From NCBI GenBank assembly GCA_023475105.1, contig JAMCWJ010000033.1, forward strand, positions 1 to 32,450: DNA of 32,450 bases, given 5' to 3'. The stretch comes from Nitrospirota bacterium. Lineage in GTDB: Bacteria > Nitrospirota > Thermodesulfovibrionia > Thermodesulfovibrionales > UBA9159. Under the pieces are notes generated by a model that had not been told where the DNA came from, searched no databases, and was given only the letters and a program-made list of their open reading frames with translations. The position numbers and the translations under genes are program-made. Numbering within the stretch: the stretch's first letter is position 1; every line of letters begins with the position of its first letter. Shown piece after piece: positions 8,843 through 17,616 of this stretch.

Positions 8843-9968
8843 TCACTCTTCCCCCTTGTCTTCCGCCCCGGGAAACCCCAGCTCTTTCATCTTTCTCCAG
8901 AGCGTCTTCCTGCTTATGCCAAGCCTTTCGGCGGCAAGAAGCCTCTTGCCGCCCGCCTCTTCAATCGCTTTGGATATCATCTCTTTTTCGATCATGCTGA
9001 GGCGTTCCGGCAGGGAGATCGAGCCGTGATAAAGCTGCACTCCGACCCCTGTCGTGTCCTGACCGGCGATCCCGGCAGGCAGATGGGCAGTGGTAATCTC
9101 GCTCTCCCTGCACAGGGTCACCGCCATTTCGACCGCATGCATCAGTTCTCTCACATTTCCCGGATAAGGATAGACCGAGAGGGCCTGCATGGCGGAGGGA
9201 GAGAGGTATAAGCCTGTCTTTCCAATCTTTGCCGAATAGAGCCCGAGAAAATGACGGACGAGTTCGGCGATGTCTTCCTTCCGATCGCGCAGAGGCGGAA
9301 CCGCCAGCGGAAGGACATTGATCCTGTAAAAAAGGTCATTCCGGAACCTGCCTTCTTCGACCGCTTTCTTGAGGTCCCTGCCGGTTGCATAAAGCAATCT
9401 CACATCCACGGGAAACAGTTCATTGCCGCCGAGCCGCTCGACCTTCATCTCTTCGAGTACCCTCAGGAGCTTTGTCTGGATCGAAAGGGGCATGTCGCCG
9501 ATCTCGTCGAAAAAAAGGGTTCCGCTGTGGGCTGCCTCGAATTTGCCCTTCCGCCGCTGTGTTGCGCCGGTAAAGGCGCCTTTCTCATAACCGAAAAGCT
9601 CTGATTCGAGGAGCGTATCGGGGATAGCTGCGCAGTTTATCTTTATAAATGGTTTGTCTCTTCTCGGGCTCAGGTCGTGTATCGCGTTTGCCACCAGTTC
9701 CTTGCCCGTCCCTGTCTCGCCGTAAATGATCACCGAAGTGTCCGTCTTTGCAATGGTGCCTGAACAGCTTGTCCATCTCAGGCGAGCTCGCCTCACTGAT
9801 CGTCAATTTCCCCTCCCGGTCTTCAAGAATGCGGAGATAGCCGTTCAGAGACCGGGAACCGACGCCGTTACGGAGGACCATAGGGTCTGAAGCCCAAGCG
9901 ACAGGGGAGAGCCCTATCAGAAAAAAGATAAGAGACAGATAGCGGAGAATGCTCTTTTTTCCGGACAT
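8843..9968 (-). pseudogene. Sigma-54-dependent activator, frameshifted and lacking its sensor
   Basis: The C-terminal part is a complete AAA+ activator core: Walker A GETGTGKE, the sigma-54 contact loop GAFTGA, Walker B GTLFFDEIGD, then a Fis-type helix-turn-helix (KRLLAAERLGISRKTLWRK). The N-terminus at 9968 is a signal-like segment (ILRYLSLIFFLIGLSPVAWA). It is followed by VLRNG...LNGYLRILEDREGKLTI, which resembles the start of a 7TMR-DISM extracellular sensor. That sensor then stops abruptly and joins SPEMDKLF at the edge of the AAA+ domain, so sensor and membrane helices appear deleted. A one-base frameshift near 9755-9765 also separates the two parts. As read, no intact regulator is made. 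Confidence 0.8.
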
Positions 9969-10110
9969 CGCTTATTCTATACTTGGCGACACCGGGAGTA
10001 AAGTGCCGAATTTCTCGTCGCAAACGGTCCGAGCTATGGCACTTCCCTTCAGAGAGTGCTAGACTGGGAACAGAAGGCCGTGGTACTCCAGACGGCCCCG
10101 GAAGGATTTT

Positions 10111-10346
10111 ATGCACTGGTTCTGGTTTCTGATCATCGGGATAATCGCAGGGTGGCTTGCGGGAAAACTGACGAGAGGCCACGGGTTCGGATTGGCGGGA
10201 GACCTCGTCGTCGGCATCCTCGGCGCCTTCATCGGAGGCTTTTGTTCCGCCTTCTCGGCGTCGTCTCTTTCGGCTTTATCGGCTCCCTCGTGACCGCTAC
10301 TGTCGGCGCAATCGTGCTCCTCTGGCTTATCCGTCTCCTGAAATGA
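10111..10346 (+). pseudogene. GlsB/YeaQ/YmgE-family membrane protein, frameshifted
   Basis: ATG 10111 follows GGAAGGA. The frame reads MHWFWFLIIGIIAGWLAGKL and GDLVVGILGAFIGGF, the standard transglycosylase-associated (GlsB/YeaQ) family pattern. It leaves the family at a T4 run near 10239-10243. The neighbouring frame continues LFRLLGVVSFGFIGSLVTATVG and ends at 10346. Removing or adding one base gives a normal protein of about 78 residues with three membrane helices. The family is stress-induced and of unclear biochemistry. The lesion at a homopolymer could be a sequencing error. Confidence 0.8.
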
Positions 10347-10359
10347 CGGGGGTCTCGCC

Positions 10360-10500
10360 ATGAAGTATCCAAGGGATATACTTTATCTCCTCAAATTCGT
10401 CGGGGCAGATGTCCTGATCGTCGCGGTCGGGGTCTTGATAATGGCACTCGTCTTTGCATGGTACTTCCTGAAACATAAAAGAAAAAAGAGCAGTTACTAA
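10360..10500 (+). CDS. 46-residue single-pass membrane protein
   Basis: ATG 10360 opens a 46-codon frame ending at TAA 10500, just downstream of the GlsB gene. It encodes MKYPRDILYLLKFVGADVLI, a central hydrophobic segment (about residues 14-36) and a basic tail (KHKRKKSSY). The positive tail predicts a cytoplasmic C-terminus. A GGGGG run lies about 8 bases before the start. It may be co-transcribed with GlsB. I do not recognise a family. Confidence 0.45.
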   Translation: MKYPRDILYLLKFVGADVLIVAVGVLIMALVFAWYFLKHKRKKSSY

Positions 10501-10528
10501 GAAGTACATAAGTACGATAACGTTACTT

Positions 10529-10586
10529 GTCACTCCGGCTTGTCCGGAGTCTTTCCTAAGAAGGATTCCCGGCAAGCGGGAATGAC
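10529..10586. repeat. Imperfect inverted repeat (REP-like hairpin)
   Basis: GTCACTCCGGCTTGTCCGGAG on the left pairs with the reverse complement of the right arm ending CAAGCGGGAATGAC, around a short centre (TTTCCTAAGAAGG). The core CATTCCCGCTTGTCCGG also appears inside the MITE-like element at 11813-11968, so the sequences are related. It may act as a transcript-end hairpin for the genes on both sides. Confidence 0.55.
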
Positions 10587-10590
10587 ACCC

Positions 10591-10610
10591 TACTAATGAA
10601 CTCATTAGTA
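10591..10610. repeat. 20-bp palindrome made of two MITE termini
   Basis: TACTAATGA and TCATTAGTA are exact reverse complements separated by AC. TACTAATGA is the terminal sequence of the 156-bp elements, including the TA. The palindrome looks like two element ends brought together with the interior lost. It lies 17 bases from the stop of the phosphoesterase gene. Confidence 0.5.
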
Positions 10611-10626
10611 ATCCATATCTTCCGAG

Positions 10627-11676
10627 CTATTGGCTGTAACTGAAAACCGGCTTCGTCTTGAAGACGCGCTCTGTATCGTCGTAATATCGCCATTCCAGCG
10701 TGACATCGCGTCCGGTTATCGTAACCAGGGCATACCCCTCGCGATAGATGCCTTCGTCCCAATCGACGGGCTGCACCCGCGTGTCTTCAGCGTAGAGCCC
10801 GTCCCAGCCGCTCTTTTCCGCCTCGGCGCCGCCTGAGCCCGAAATGACCTGGTAGAGGAAGTACCTCCCGTCCTCGGTCGACGCCAGTCCCACGGCATAG
10901 AGATGCGAATGCCCGGTAAAGTACATTCTCGCCCCCGCATTGCCGAGGAGACTCCAGAATGCCTCTCTGTTCGACTTGTCCTCGGGTCTCGTCCATTCCC
11001 ATTTCGTCATGAACTGGGGCATGTGGCCGAAAGTTATGATATGGGGCTGCGCAGACGGGTCCCGAGCAGCCAACTGTCCCGCGATCCAGTCTACGTCGTT
11101 GCCCCGGTAATACTCGGGGAAGGTATCGGCGAACCGGTTCTGGTTCAGCCCTATGAAGAAGGCATTATTGAAGATGAAACTGTACTCCATGCCCGGAAAA
11201 GCCGGGTTGTCGGTCCGACTTGCGGGAAAGGTCGGCGCCATTGTCTGGTTCCAAGCGGCGATACAGCTGTCGTTTGTGTCACACCAGTATTCGTGATTGC
11301 CCGGTACCGCATAGACGGGAACGCCGGCCCGATAGACCGCCGACATCGCGTCAAGCCACGTTGCATACTGTGCGTTCAGACCGGATACACCTTCCCCTCT
11401 GCCGTCGATCAGGTCGCCGCCCACGATCACCAGAGAAACGCCCTGTTTGACCATATCGCCGGAAAGCCGCTTCACCGCCTCCACGTTTACGTAATCCGCT
11501 TCGCTCGTTTTCTTGTCCCACTTGTTGTCGCTCATATAGGCAAATCTCCACGAAGGATCAGCCGACGAGCCGCCGCAGGATATGACAGAGGCGAGGACCA
11601 GCAGCAATGCTGCCAGACCAAACATCGTACGCAGAGACCGAAGACCGGAAATATTCCTTTTGCAGAGCAATAACAT
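10627..11676 (-). CDS. Lipoprotein calcineurin-like metallophosphoesterase
   Basis: ATG 11676 is preceded by GGAGGGG and starts a 349-residue protein with a lipoprotein signal (LVLASVISC, lipobox SVISC). The metallophosphoesterase motifs follow in order: AYMSDNK, GGDLIDG, GNHEYW, GHMP and GHSHLY. They provide a two-metal site for hydrolysing phosphate esters outside the cytoplasm. The first motif is normally D-x-H; here the position after SD is Asn, so one metal ligand may be altered. The upstream ATG at 11718 adds 14 residues and spoils the signal peptide. The substrate cannot be inferred. The neighbouring genes are unrelated. Confidence 0.85.
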   Translation of the reverse strand: MLLLCKRNISGLRSLRTMFGLAALLLVLASVISCGGSSADPSWRFAYMSDNKWDKKTSEADYVNVEAVKRLSGDMVKQGVSLVIVGGDLIDGRGEGVSGLNAQYATWLDAMSAVYRAGVPVYAVPGNHEYWCDTNDSCIAAWNQTMAPTFPASRTDNPAFPGMEYSFIFNNAFFIGLNQNRFADTFPEYYRGNDVDWIAGQLAARDPSAQPHIITFGHMPQFMTKWEWTRPEDKSNREAFWSLLGNAGARMYFTGHSHLYAVGLASTEDGRYFLYQVISGSGGAEAEKSGWDGLYAEDTRVQPVDWDEGIYREGYALVTITGRDVTLEWRYYDDTERVFKTKPVFSYSQ

Positions 11677-11812
11677 TTTCCCCTCCAAGGTCGCCTTTGA
11701 ATTCTTGCGGAAGCACAAACGAACTTTCCGCCTGCAATGTCTTACGTAAGTTATTTTTTATCAGTAAAAGGCGGCGTTGTCAAGTTTTATCGAGAAGTTC
11801 AATGGGTAAATA

Positions 11813-11968
11813 CTAATGAGGTCGAAGGAAAGCGACATCTCCTCCTATTCCGTCATTCCCGCTTGTCCGGTCCCGCCTCGGCGGGATTTCTTCGTTTTCA
11901 GAGAGATTCCCGACGCGCTTCGCTTGCGTGAATGACACATGGTACTCTTTTACTTATGACCTCCTTAG
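11813..11968 (-). mobile_element. 156-bp MITE-like element, copy B
   Basis: This is an inverted copy of 7306-7461, with the same length and only a handful of differences. The flanking TA dinucleotides are at 11811-11812 and 11969-11970, and the terminal repeats read CTAATGAGGTC ... GACCTCCTTAG. It lies upstream of the phosphoesterase gene and downstream of the epimerase gene. The two copies bracket about 4.35 kb. Confidence 0.8.
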
Positions 11969-12027
11969 TATAAAGTATCACGGTGTAACTCCCCATCCGC
12001 CGTAGCATATGATGACCGGGGAATCCG

Positions 12028-12888
12028 TCATTTTTTTTTCACGAGATCGTCGATCGCCTCTTGTATCTCCGTAAACGCGAAGGTGAAGCCGCTTTCCTGA
12101 AGCCGCTTGGGCAGAACGCTTTGCCCCTTCAGCAGGATGTCGGCTCCTTCGCCGAACTGAAGCCTCAGGACAAACGGGGGAATGCGCATGAAAGTCGGCC
12201 GAAGCAGAGCGCGGCCGAGCGCCTTTGTCAGCCCTCTGTTCGTCGTCGGCCGGGGAGCGGTCAGGTTATAAATGCCCTCATAGGTGCTGTTTTCGATCAC
12301 GGCAAAAAACGCCCGCACAAGGTCGTCGATATGGACCCATGAAAAGGGCTGCTCCCCGCTCCCGATTACGCCCCCAAGTCCGAGTTTAAACGGAATGAGC
12401 ATTTTCCCGAGCGCCCCGCCGTCAGGTCCGAGCACTATCCCGAAGCGGAAAATGACCGTCCTGACCCCGGCATCTGCAGCCTTGAGGGCTTCACGCTCCC
12501 AATCCTGTGCCACTCTGCCGAGAAAGTCATCTGCATAATGCCTGTCTTCTTCTGTGTGGGAGTCCTTCGTATCATATATGCCTACAGCTGAAGTCGAGAA
12601 GAACAACCGGGGCTTTTCCCGCGCTCCCCCCAGTGCAGCGACGATCTTCTTCGTAGTCTCTATCCTGCTGTCGTAGATGATTTTTTTGTACGCCTCCGTC
12701 CATCTCGCCGCGACGTTCGCACCGGCGAGGTTGACCACGACATCCGCTCCGTCTATCTTCCCGGGAAGCGTGGTATCCCTTTCGAAATCTTTGCGCCCGA
12801 GGGGGATCATGGTCCATCCTTTCTTCTCGAATGCCTTCGCAAGATGGCCTCCTATAAAGCCCGTGGCGCCGCTCATCGCGATCTTCAT
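12028..12888 (-). CDS. TIGR01777-family NAD(P)-binding epimerase (SDR39U1/YfcH-like)
   Basis: ATG 12888 follows GGCGGAGG and starts MKIAMSGATGFIGGHLAKAF, an extended-SDR Rossmann motif (GATGFIG). The central part has VVNLAGANVAARWTEAYKK, typical of the TIGR01777 family (E. coli YfcH, human SDR39U1), and the C-terminal DUF1731-like part ends with PKRLQESGFTF. The length of 286 residues is slightly short for the family (about 300). The substrate is unknown. An ATG at 12978 in frame adds 30 unconserved residues. The gene stands alone and ends in a run of lysine codons. Confidence 0.88.
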   Translation of the reverse strand: MKIAMSGATGFIGGHLAKAFEKKGWTMIPLGRKDFERDTTLPGKIDGADVVVNLAGANVAARWTEAYKKIIYDSRIETTKKIVAALGGAREKPRLFFSTSAVGIYDTKDSHTEEDRHYADDFLGRVAQDWEREALKAADAGVRTVIFRFGIVLGPDGGALGKMLIPFKLGLGGVIGSGEQPFSWVHIDDLVRAFFAVIENSTYEGIYNLTAPRPTTNRGLTKALGRALLRPTFMRIPPFVLRLQFGEGADILLKGQSVLPKRLQESGFTFAFTEIQEAIDDLVKKK

Positions 12889-13190
12889 AAACACCTCCGC
12901 CTCCATCATAGCAGAACTTCTTTCACAAAGGAACGAAGACTTACCCTCCGTTTCCCGCCAGTCCGCAAGGCGAGCCAAAATCCATCATCAAGAAAGACTG
13001 ATACTGCGTGAGGACGGCATCCGCTCTCATGCTCGCTTCGCTCCGAGGCACCGGGCCGCTTCACCCGAAAGGTGAGGCAATACGGGCCGCTGAAACCATT
13101 CGAACGCATCCTCACGCAGAGGTTGATGGTGGATTTTGGGCAGGTCGGCTCATTTGACTTTTATCCGGAGGATTCTTTATTTTATTTATT

Positions 13191-13270
<80 letters not shown>

Positions 13271-13403
13271 ACGCCTTTGCGCGGCAAAATCCGTGGCCTA
13301 TGGCTCATAGCCCGCAAGAAAGGCTCCTGACTCGTTACTGACGGGTCCGGACGGGAGGAGTTTCTTCACTATGAGCTGCGGACCATGAATTATGAGCAGG
13401 AAT

Positions 13404-13480
<77 letters not shown>

Positions 13481-13699
13481 CTTTCTCCCATGGGAAGGCC
13501 CTCCCGGTATTCTCTGTTCCCTTTCACCTCTTTATCTTCAGGGATAGGATCGCCGCTATCTTGAGACGAGCACGAGAAGAGGATTGAAGCGGAGTTTAGC
13601 ACAGGTGCATTCGCCCTCATCGAACTGCGCATGACGCTTCGTGGCGCCCCTCTTCCCGATCAATTCAACGATCTTGTTTGTTCACTCGACTCATGAGCA

Positions 13700-14674
13700 T
13701 CACTTCCCGGCTGTCTCGGCGACCTTCTTCCATGTCTTATCGGGATCGTAATTCTTAATCGTTGTTGCCACTCTTGTCGTATTCTTGCCAAGGTCCTTCT
13801 GATAAACGACACCCTCCTGGTTCACGATAAAGGTCATGATTCCCGAATATCCGTATTTCGCAGGATAGGCGATGAGGCCAAATCCGAGGGTCATGTTGCC
13901 CTTCACTATATAGTCATAGGCCCCGCCGGGTGCATGTTTACCCTGTGCGGTGAGAATCCTGAAATAATAGCCATGAAAGGGTGATGGCTTGTCTGTCTTT
14001 GCTTTCCTGGTGTATCCCTCTTGGGCAGCCTTTGCCACAAACGGACCGGAGGGGCTTTCCCCCTCGCCCTCCTTCGCTTCCCAGTACAGCCCGTCTTTTT
14101 TGCCGGGGGTGCTCGCAAACTTTTGAGCATACGCGTATATGCCGTCACCGTCCCGGTCCTTGCCGGCATACTCGCGTTGTGCACCGACGTATACCTGCAT
14201 AACCTCAATAACACGCAACTCATTTCCGCCGATACGGCGATTGAGTATCTCTTCTTTTCCAGCCTTTGTGTCAAAATACCACGTCGACCCTTTCTTCACT
14301 ATCGGAATCGGGAGAGGCCAGTCGTCATTTCCCACCAGGAGAATGGCCTTATCATTGTCCTTCTTTTCCAGGCAGTTCTTCTCCTCATATGCCTTGAGAA
14401 ACCGCTCCCGCTCGGCCCTGTCGCTCACGTCGTCTCCGGAGGAGAGTTGCGACGACGATCCAGGCCCAAAAATAACCGACAGTTCTGTTTTATTGTCTGT
14501 CTTTATCGCATCAATCAACGCCTTTACCGCTTCCTCGGGTGACGCAAATGTTTTCTGCTTTACCTTTGATGCGGCCGACGAACCGGAAGCTGAGAAAGCA
14601 ACCAACGCCGCAAACATCAGAGCAAAAACAAACAAGAGCACAGATTTATGTGTAGACAATCCAAGCAATTTCAT
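13700..14674 (-). CDS. DUF2950 exported protein
   Basis: ATG 14674 follows GGAGG at 8 bases. The 324-residue product begins with a signal segment (SVLLFVFALMFAALVAFSA). The mature protein opens TFASPEEAVKALIDAIKTDN and contains GNDDWPLPIPIVKKG.TWYFDTKAGKEEI, NELRVIEVMQVYV.AQREYA and a C-terminal KNYDPDKTWKKV, all characteristic of DUF2950. The family is exported and its function is not established. It is commonly paired with DUF3300, and here a DUF3300 gene lies immediately upstream on the same strand, 56 bases away, so the two are probably one operon. Confidence 0.9.
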   Translation of the reverse strand: MKLLGLSTHKSVLLFVFALMFAALVAFSASGSSAASKVKQKTFASPEEAVKALIDAIKTDNKTELSVIFGPGSSSQLSSGDDVSDRAERERFLKAYEEKNCLEKKDNDKAILLVGNDDWPLPIPIVKKGSTWYFDTKAGKEEILNRRIGGNELRVIEVMQVYVGAQREYAGKDRDGDGIYAYAQKFASTPGKKDGLYWEAKEGEGESPSGPFVAKAAQEGYTRKAKTDKPSPFHGYYFRILTAQGKHAPGGAYDYIVKGNMTLGFGLIAYPAKYGYSGIMTFIVNQEGVVYQKDLGKNTTRVATTIKNYDPDKTWKKVAETAGK

Positions 14675-14730
14675 TCTTTGTACCTCCATATAGTATCGTG
14701 GTAAGATTTACCGCCCCTTTACTCACCTAC

Positions 14731-15930
14731 TTACCTGCGGCGCCCACCGTGGCCTCCGCCGCCGAATCCGCCGCCGCTCCGTGAAGCGCCGCCGCCGAAT
14801 CCGCCGCCTCCGGCGCCACGGCTCATCCGTCCGCGTTCGCTTGCGCTCCGTTCAAAACCCCCGTGGCCGGCGCCGCTAAAGGCGCTTTCACGCCCTCCCC
14901 GGTCGAAGCTTCCTGTTCTTTGAGTTCCTCCTCCAAGGCTCCCCGGCTGCCTGCTTGCACCACCACGATCACCGTAACCGCGAGACTCACTGCGGGCCTG
15001 GGCCGACCGTCCGGTCGACTGGCCGAACTTCTGGGCCGTTGCGTTGTCCTTATATGCAACGCCCTGGCGGTGGCCGGCGTCATGCTGCCACTTGCCCTGT
15101 CCTGACTGGTTGAGCTGTCCTTTGTTTTGGTACTGCTGCTGATATTTCCCGCGGTCGATCTTCTGATTTATGTTTATATTGTTGTTCACGTTGATATCCA
15201 CGTTGCCTCCGTGCCAGTCGGCATGGCCCCAGGCGTAGCCCCACGCCGCTCCGACGGCGACACCCGAGACAAAGCCGAATGCCGCCGCTCCTGCCGCATA
15301 TCCGGGCGGATAATAGTAGTAGGGCGGATAGGCCGGATAGGGCCATGCGCCATACACAACCGTCGGATTATAGGTCGGCACATAAATGATTTGCGGGCTC
15401 GCCGGCTCGATGATGATCGTCTCTTTCTCGACAACTACCTTCTGCTCTTTCGTGGTTTTCAGGTTCCCCTCGGCATGCGCTTTTCCCCGCAACTTCTGGA
15501 CTGCATCCATGACGTCCTTTTGTTGAGCGAGGAAGGCGTCTCCCAGTTGCTGTGTCCAGTCAATTTTGTCGTTCATCATCTGAAGTACTTGAGGAAAGTT
15601 CACCAGAGATTTGACGCTCGGGTCCCATTCCTGCTTTTCAAGCGCAGCGGTCAACGCATCGCCCTGGAGGTCCTTGTTCTGTTTCATCCAGTTCGTGGCT
15701 TTCACAACCTCCAGCGGGTATGTCGAGGCCATGAGAATCTGGGTAAGCAAAGAGTCCGGATACAGTGCTACAGGGGCGAGAAGCTGGTCCAGTTGCTCCT
15801 GCTTGAAAGGCTGTCCTGACGCCTGCTCCTGCGCAAGTGCCCCCGAGGGCATCGTCTCCAGTGGCGCAATCAGCACGACAATTACAAACCAGCCCAACAC
15901 ATGCATCAAAGCATTTCGTTCCTTCATCAT
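14731..15930 (-). CDS. DUF3300 exported protein with Gly/Arg-rich tail
   Basis: ATG 15930 (MMKERN) follows AAAGGAACC. The protein of 399 residues has a signal segment ending GALA. The DUF3300 core follows (QLLAPVALYPDSLLTQILMA, WMKQNK, WDPSVKSLVNFP) and then a Tyr/Pro stretch (YVPTYNPTVVYG...). The last 150 residues are low complexity: Asn-rich, then Gly, Arg and Ser repeats ending GGGGHGGRRR, probably disordered. The family is known only from genome surveys, usually next to DUF2950 as here. An in-frame ATG at 15978 would put 16 residues before the signal. Confidence 0.88.
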   Translation of the reverse strand: MMKERNALMHVLGWFVIVVLIAPLETMPSGALAQEQASGQPFKQEQLDQLLAPVALYPDSLLTQILMASTYPLEVVKATNWMKQNKDLQGDALTAALEKQEWDPSVKSLVNFPQVLQMMNDKIDWTQQLGDAFLAQQKDVMDAVQKLRGKAHAEGNLKTTKEQKVVVEKETIIIEPASPQIIYVPTYNPTVVYGAWPYPAYPPYYYYPPGYAAGAAAFGFVSGVAVGAAWGYAWGHADWHGGNVDINVNNNININQKIDRGKYQQQYQNKGQLNQSGQGKWQHDAGHRQGVAYKDNATAQKFGQSTGRSAQARSESRGYGDRGGASRQPGSLGGGTQRTGSFDRGGRESAFSGAGHGGFERSASERGRMSRGAGGGGFGGGASRSGGGFGGGGHGGRRR

Positions 15931-16089
15931 GGTTCCTTTCTCCGGATGAGGTGAGATGTCCTCAAGCCGGTTTTGCAATCTGCGACAGCCTCTCAGAGTC
16001 GTCCGCCACTTTCCCTGTGGTATTTACCCTGGCGGTTTCCCTGACCCCGGCGGGTCTTCAGCGGTCCTCAAGACTTGTCCACGGACCCT

Positions 16090-16280
16090 CTAATCCATGA
16101 ATTCTGCCTTTTCGCTTGCGTCTTCTGTAACATCGATACCAAAGGCCTCAAGTTTTTTCCCGGCAAGGGGTGACACTCTTCCTGCCACCCACAGCTCTAA
16201 TCGCGCGTCTTCTCCTCGGGCGGCCTGGTCGTATTCGCCATATTGTTGAGGATCTTTTCTGCCCGTTCAGTACGATACAT
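16090..16280 (-). pseudogene. Small broken ORF, unknown
   Basis: ATG 16280 has a very good ribosome site (AGGAGG at 6 bases) but its frame stops after 27 codons (MYRTERAEKILNNMAN...). The adjacent frame continues open with RLELWVAGRVSPLAGKKL and ends at 16090. Joining them by a one-base shift near 16203 gives a protein of about 62 residues whose tail resembles known L.vsG.fs..A...L...G C-termini. I do not recognise it. Confidence 0.3.
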
Positions 16281-16307
16281 GCGAATCCTCCTTTTTACTG
16301 GAGCGCG

Positions 16308-16538
16308 CTACTTATTTTTTGTTCTCTGCTCTATAAGCTTATCCTTTGCCTCATTGTACTGTCTCTCGCTGATGATCCCCTTCTTATAGGCATCATCCAG
16401 GTCCTTCAACTCCTGACCAAGCGTTGTGCTATACGTTGATTGCTCCGACCGAACATCGGCCCCTCCTCCACTACAACCGGCAACACCAAGGGCCGTCATC
16501 GTCATGACGACTGCAACCCAAATTTTTAAGCGTATCAT
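16308..16538 (-). CDS. SHOCT-domain lipoprotein
   Basis: ATG 16538 follows AGGAGG. The 76-residue product has a short lipoprotein signal with lipobox VAGC and a Gly/Ser linker. It ends in a SHOCT motif (LKDLDDAYKKGIISERQYNE followed by KDKLIEQ), a short helical hairpin found at the ends of many small membrane-linked proteins and thought to mediate oligomerisation. A possible upstream start at 16586 would disrupt the lipoprotein signal. It is convergent to nothing and about 30 bases from the small broken ORF on the same strand. Confidence 0.8.
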   Translation of the reverse strand: MIRLKIWVAVVMTMTALGVAGCSGGGADVRSEQSTYSTTLGQELKDLDDAYKKGIISERQYNEAKDKLIEQRTKNK

Positions 16539-16598
16539 GTTTCCATCCTCCTGAACAGTCTGAACAGTTTGTACACAAAGTTCCAAAGCGTCACTGCC

Positions 16599-16740
16599 TC
16601 AACCGCTGATCTTTTCCTTGTTTTTGTCGATGCACTGGAAAAGGCGGCCCTCGCCGGGTTTGACGCCGGAACAAGAGGCTTGCAGGTCGGCCCTGCGCCG
16701 ATCCCTTATTTGCGTCGTCCATGTGCTCCTTTTCGCGTAT
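16599..16740 (-). pseudogene. Cysteine-rich-repeat protein remnant
   Basis: One minus-strand frame ending at a TGA (16599-16601) reads ADLQASCSGVKPGEGRLFQC and IDKNKEKISG. This matches the cysteine-rich repeat (C..Dl...C..v.pGegR...Cl..n...lS) of exported proteins. The upstream part with a signal peptide is missing. A different frame starts at a good ATG (AAGGAGCACATG), which suggests a frameshift after the start. Function unknown. Confidence 0.35.
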
Positions 16741-17019
16741 TCTGCTCTCAACGTGCTCAAAAATCAAGTCGTTCGTCCTAGTGTACGCATGAAATGACGC
16801 GGTTTGTTGTGGTATACTTAGCATTGCCGAAAGACGGAAGCCCGCTGCATGCCTCGGCCCTTCGAAAGTTTCGGAGCCGCTGAAAACAAACTGTCGAAGA
16901 AAAGGACTGTCTGCTCGGGGCGCTGATGCGCCATGGGAAGTGTTGACTGAAACACGGGTTTCTGTTTAACTAGAAATGAAAGGCTGTTCACTGACAACTG
17001 TCGTTCCACGGTGGGCGTA

Positions 17020-17086
17020 GCTCAATGGTCAGAGCACTGGACTGTGGCTCCAGGTGTTGGGGGTTCGAGTCCCCTCGCCCACCCCA
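17020..17086 (+). tRNA. tRNA-His (GTG)
   Basis: GTGGGCG pairs with CGCCCAC, with the extra G(-1) at 17020 opposite C73, the identity mark of tRNA-His. The anticodon loop CTGTGGC gives GTG, and CCA is encoded. Confidence 0.95.
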
Positions 17087-17228
17087 ACCAATTTTGCTCT
17101 GCAAAATTGGAGCCCTGAGTCAGAGAGGCAGAAGTGAGACTCAGGTCGGAATCAGATCAGGTTTTGTTGGTTTTGTTTTTCCGTTTTAACTTGATAACTC
17201 TGAACGTTGAACTTAGAACTCTTTCGAT

Positions 17229-17305
17229 GCGCCTGTAGCTCAGCTGGATAGAGCATCAGCCTCCGGAGCTGAGGGTCGGAGGTTCGAATCCTCTCAGGCG
17301 CGCCA
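17229..17305 (+). tRNA. tRNA-Arg (CCG)
   Basis: The acceptor arms GCGCCTG and CAGGCGC are identical to those of the tRNA-Arg at 13404. The anticodon loop CTCCGGA gives CCG, and GCCA is encoded. Confidence 0.96.
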
Positions 17306-17423
17306 CTGAATTTTGCTCCGGACGAAATTCGGTCTTAGCGGGATGAGGATGTTTTCCTCAAAGGAGTTGACGCCGGAGAGTTTTTTCTGGTTTACTATTG
17401 AGTCTTTTTGCTTTCGCCGGAAA

Positions 17424-17499
<76 letters not shown>

Positions 17500-17616
17500 T
17501 TCTTTTTCCCATCTGATTCAAGAGGTTCTGAGTACGGCAGGATCTCTTTTTTTACTTCTGCTTCCCTAGCGGGTGGCGTATGGGTGGCGGTTTCATTACC
17601 GATAATGGAGCGAACT

